Of a DNA stretch of 64,000 bases, positions 63,459-64,000 are shown piece by piece. This stretch comes from an uncultured Lachnospiraceae bacterium. GTDB lineage: Bacteria > Bacillota > Clostridia > Lachnospirales > Lachnospiraceae. The notes under the pieces are model-generated. The model was given only the letters and a program-made list of their open reading frames with translations, did no database searches and was not told where the DNA came from. Position 1 is the first letter of the stretch. Each line of letters starts with the position of its first letter. The stretch is taken from positions 1 to 64,000 of the forward strand of contig CAMEOT010000001.1 of the NCBI GenBank assembly GCA_945929965.1. The letters run 5' to 3'. A program made the position numbers and the translations under genes.

Positions 63459-63986
63459 CTACAGCTCCAGCAGAAGCCGCTCGTATGTCGTTCCATCCCA
63501 CATGACCTGATCTATCTTACGAAATCCCAGTTTTTCTGCCAAATGCAGTGACACTGTATTCTCCGGCATCACTAACATCTGCACCCGCTCAAATCCCAGT
63601 TCTTTCTTCCCGTATTGTAACAATGCCCCGCATACTTCCGTGGCATACCCCTGCCTCTGCCATGGAACACCGATGACGAAGCCCAGCTCTGGATCCTCGT
63701 AACCCTCACGGTTGGAAAAGCCTGCTCTTCCGATCACCTGCCCGGTAACTCTGTCATAGATCGTCCATACTCCATAATTGTAAAAGTAATACATATTTTC
63801 CGTATAATCTTTCAGATAAGCTTCCTCCTGCGCCCGCTCCGGATACAGCCCCTCTGTGTATCGCGTCACGGAAGGCTCCGCATAGATCTCATAAAGGGCA
63901 TCCAGATCCTCCGCACAGGTCTCTCTGATCAGGCAGCGCTCTGTGGTCAGAATATCCCATGGGATCCCCACATATCTACGATACAC
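63459..63986 (-). CDS. GNAT family N-acetyltransferase (RimJ/RimL-like)
   Basis: TERCLIRETCAEDLDALYEIYAEPSV, GFVIGVPWQRQGYATEVCGALLQYGKKELGFERVQMLVMPENTVSLHLAEKLGF. Confidence 0.93.
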   Translation of the reverse strand: MYRRYVGIPWDILTTERCLIRETCAEDLDALYEIYAEPSVTRYTEGLYPERAQEEAYLKDYTENMYYFYNYGVWTIYDRVTGQVIGRAGFSNREGYEDPELGFVIGVPWQRQGYATEVCGALLQYGKKELGFERVQMLVMPENTVSLHLAEKLGFRKIDQVMWDGTTYERLLLEL

Positions 63987-64000
63987 CTTCTCCAGGTATT

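Overview
A 64 kb stretch of what looks like a Lachnospiraceae-type (Clostridia) chromosome; that placement is inferred from gene content only. Nearly all genes are on the minus strand. Contents: a tRNA-Gln; tandem glutamine synthetase III genes; a tRNA-U34 modification pair (U32-family TrhP-like and TrmR-like); rnj/ylbF/ruvX/ireB housekeeping genes; mtaB, thiI plus cysteine desulfurase, rsmE and prmA; two YhgE/Pip proteins; hrcA-grpE-dnaK-dnaJ with a perfect CIRCE; uppP; a glycerol operon (glpK, DUF1667, two FAD oxidoreductases); a maltose/maltodextrin ABC operon with GH13 and LacI; hflK/hflC; a MATE transporter; and an ammonium transporter fused to a PII domain. The most unusual structure is a roughly 0.8 kb non-coding locus (about 29.5-30.35 kb). 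It has 5-6 degenerate tandem copies of a 53-bp unit between two inverted copies of a structured GC-rich element. Other leads: a shared hairpin leader on glnN and amt that resembles ANTAR-type attenuation; 21-bp phased direct repeats upstream of the glp operon; a decayed AbiEi/AbiEii toxin-antitoxin locus absent from the ORF track; an HPr-like protein without the GIHARPA histidine motif; and a family of nested-hairpin intergenic repeats. All calls come from reading by eye; no database search or folding was run.
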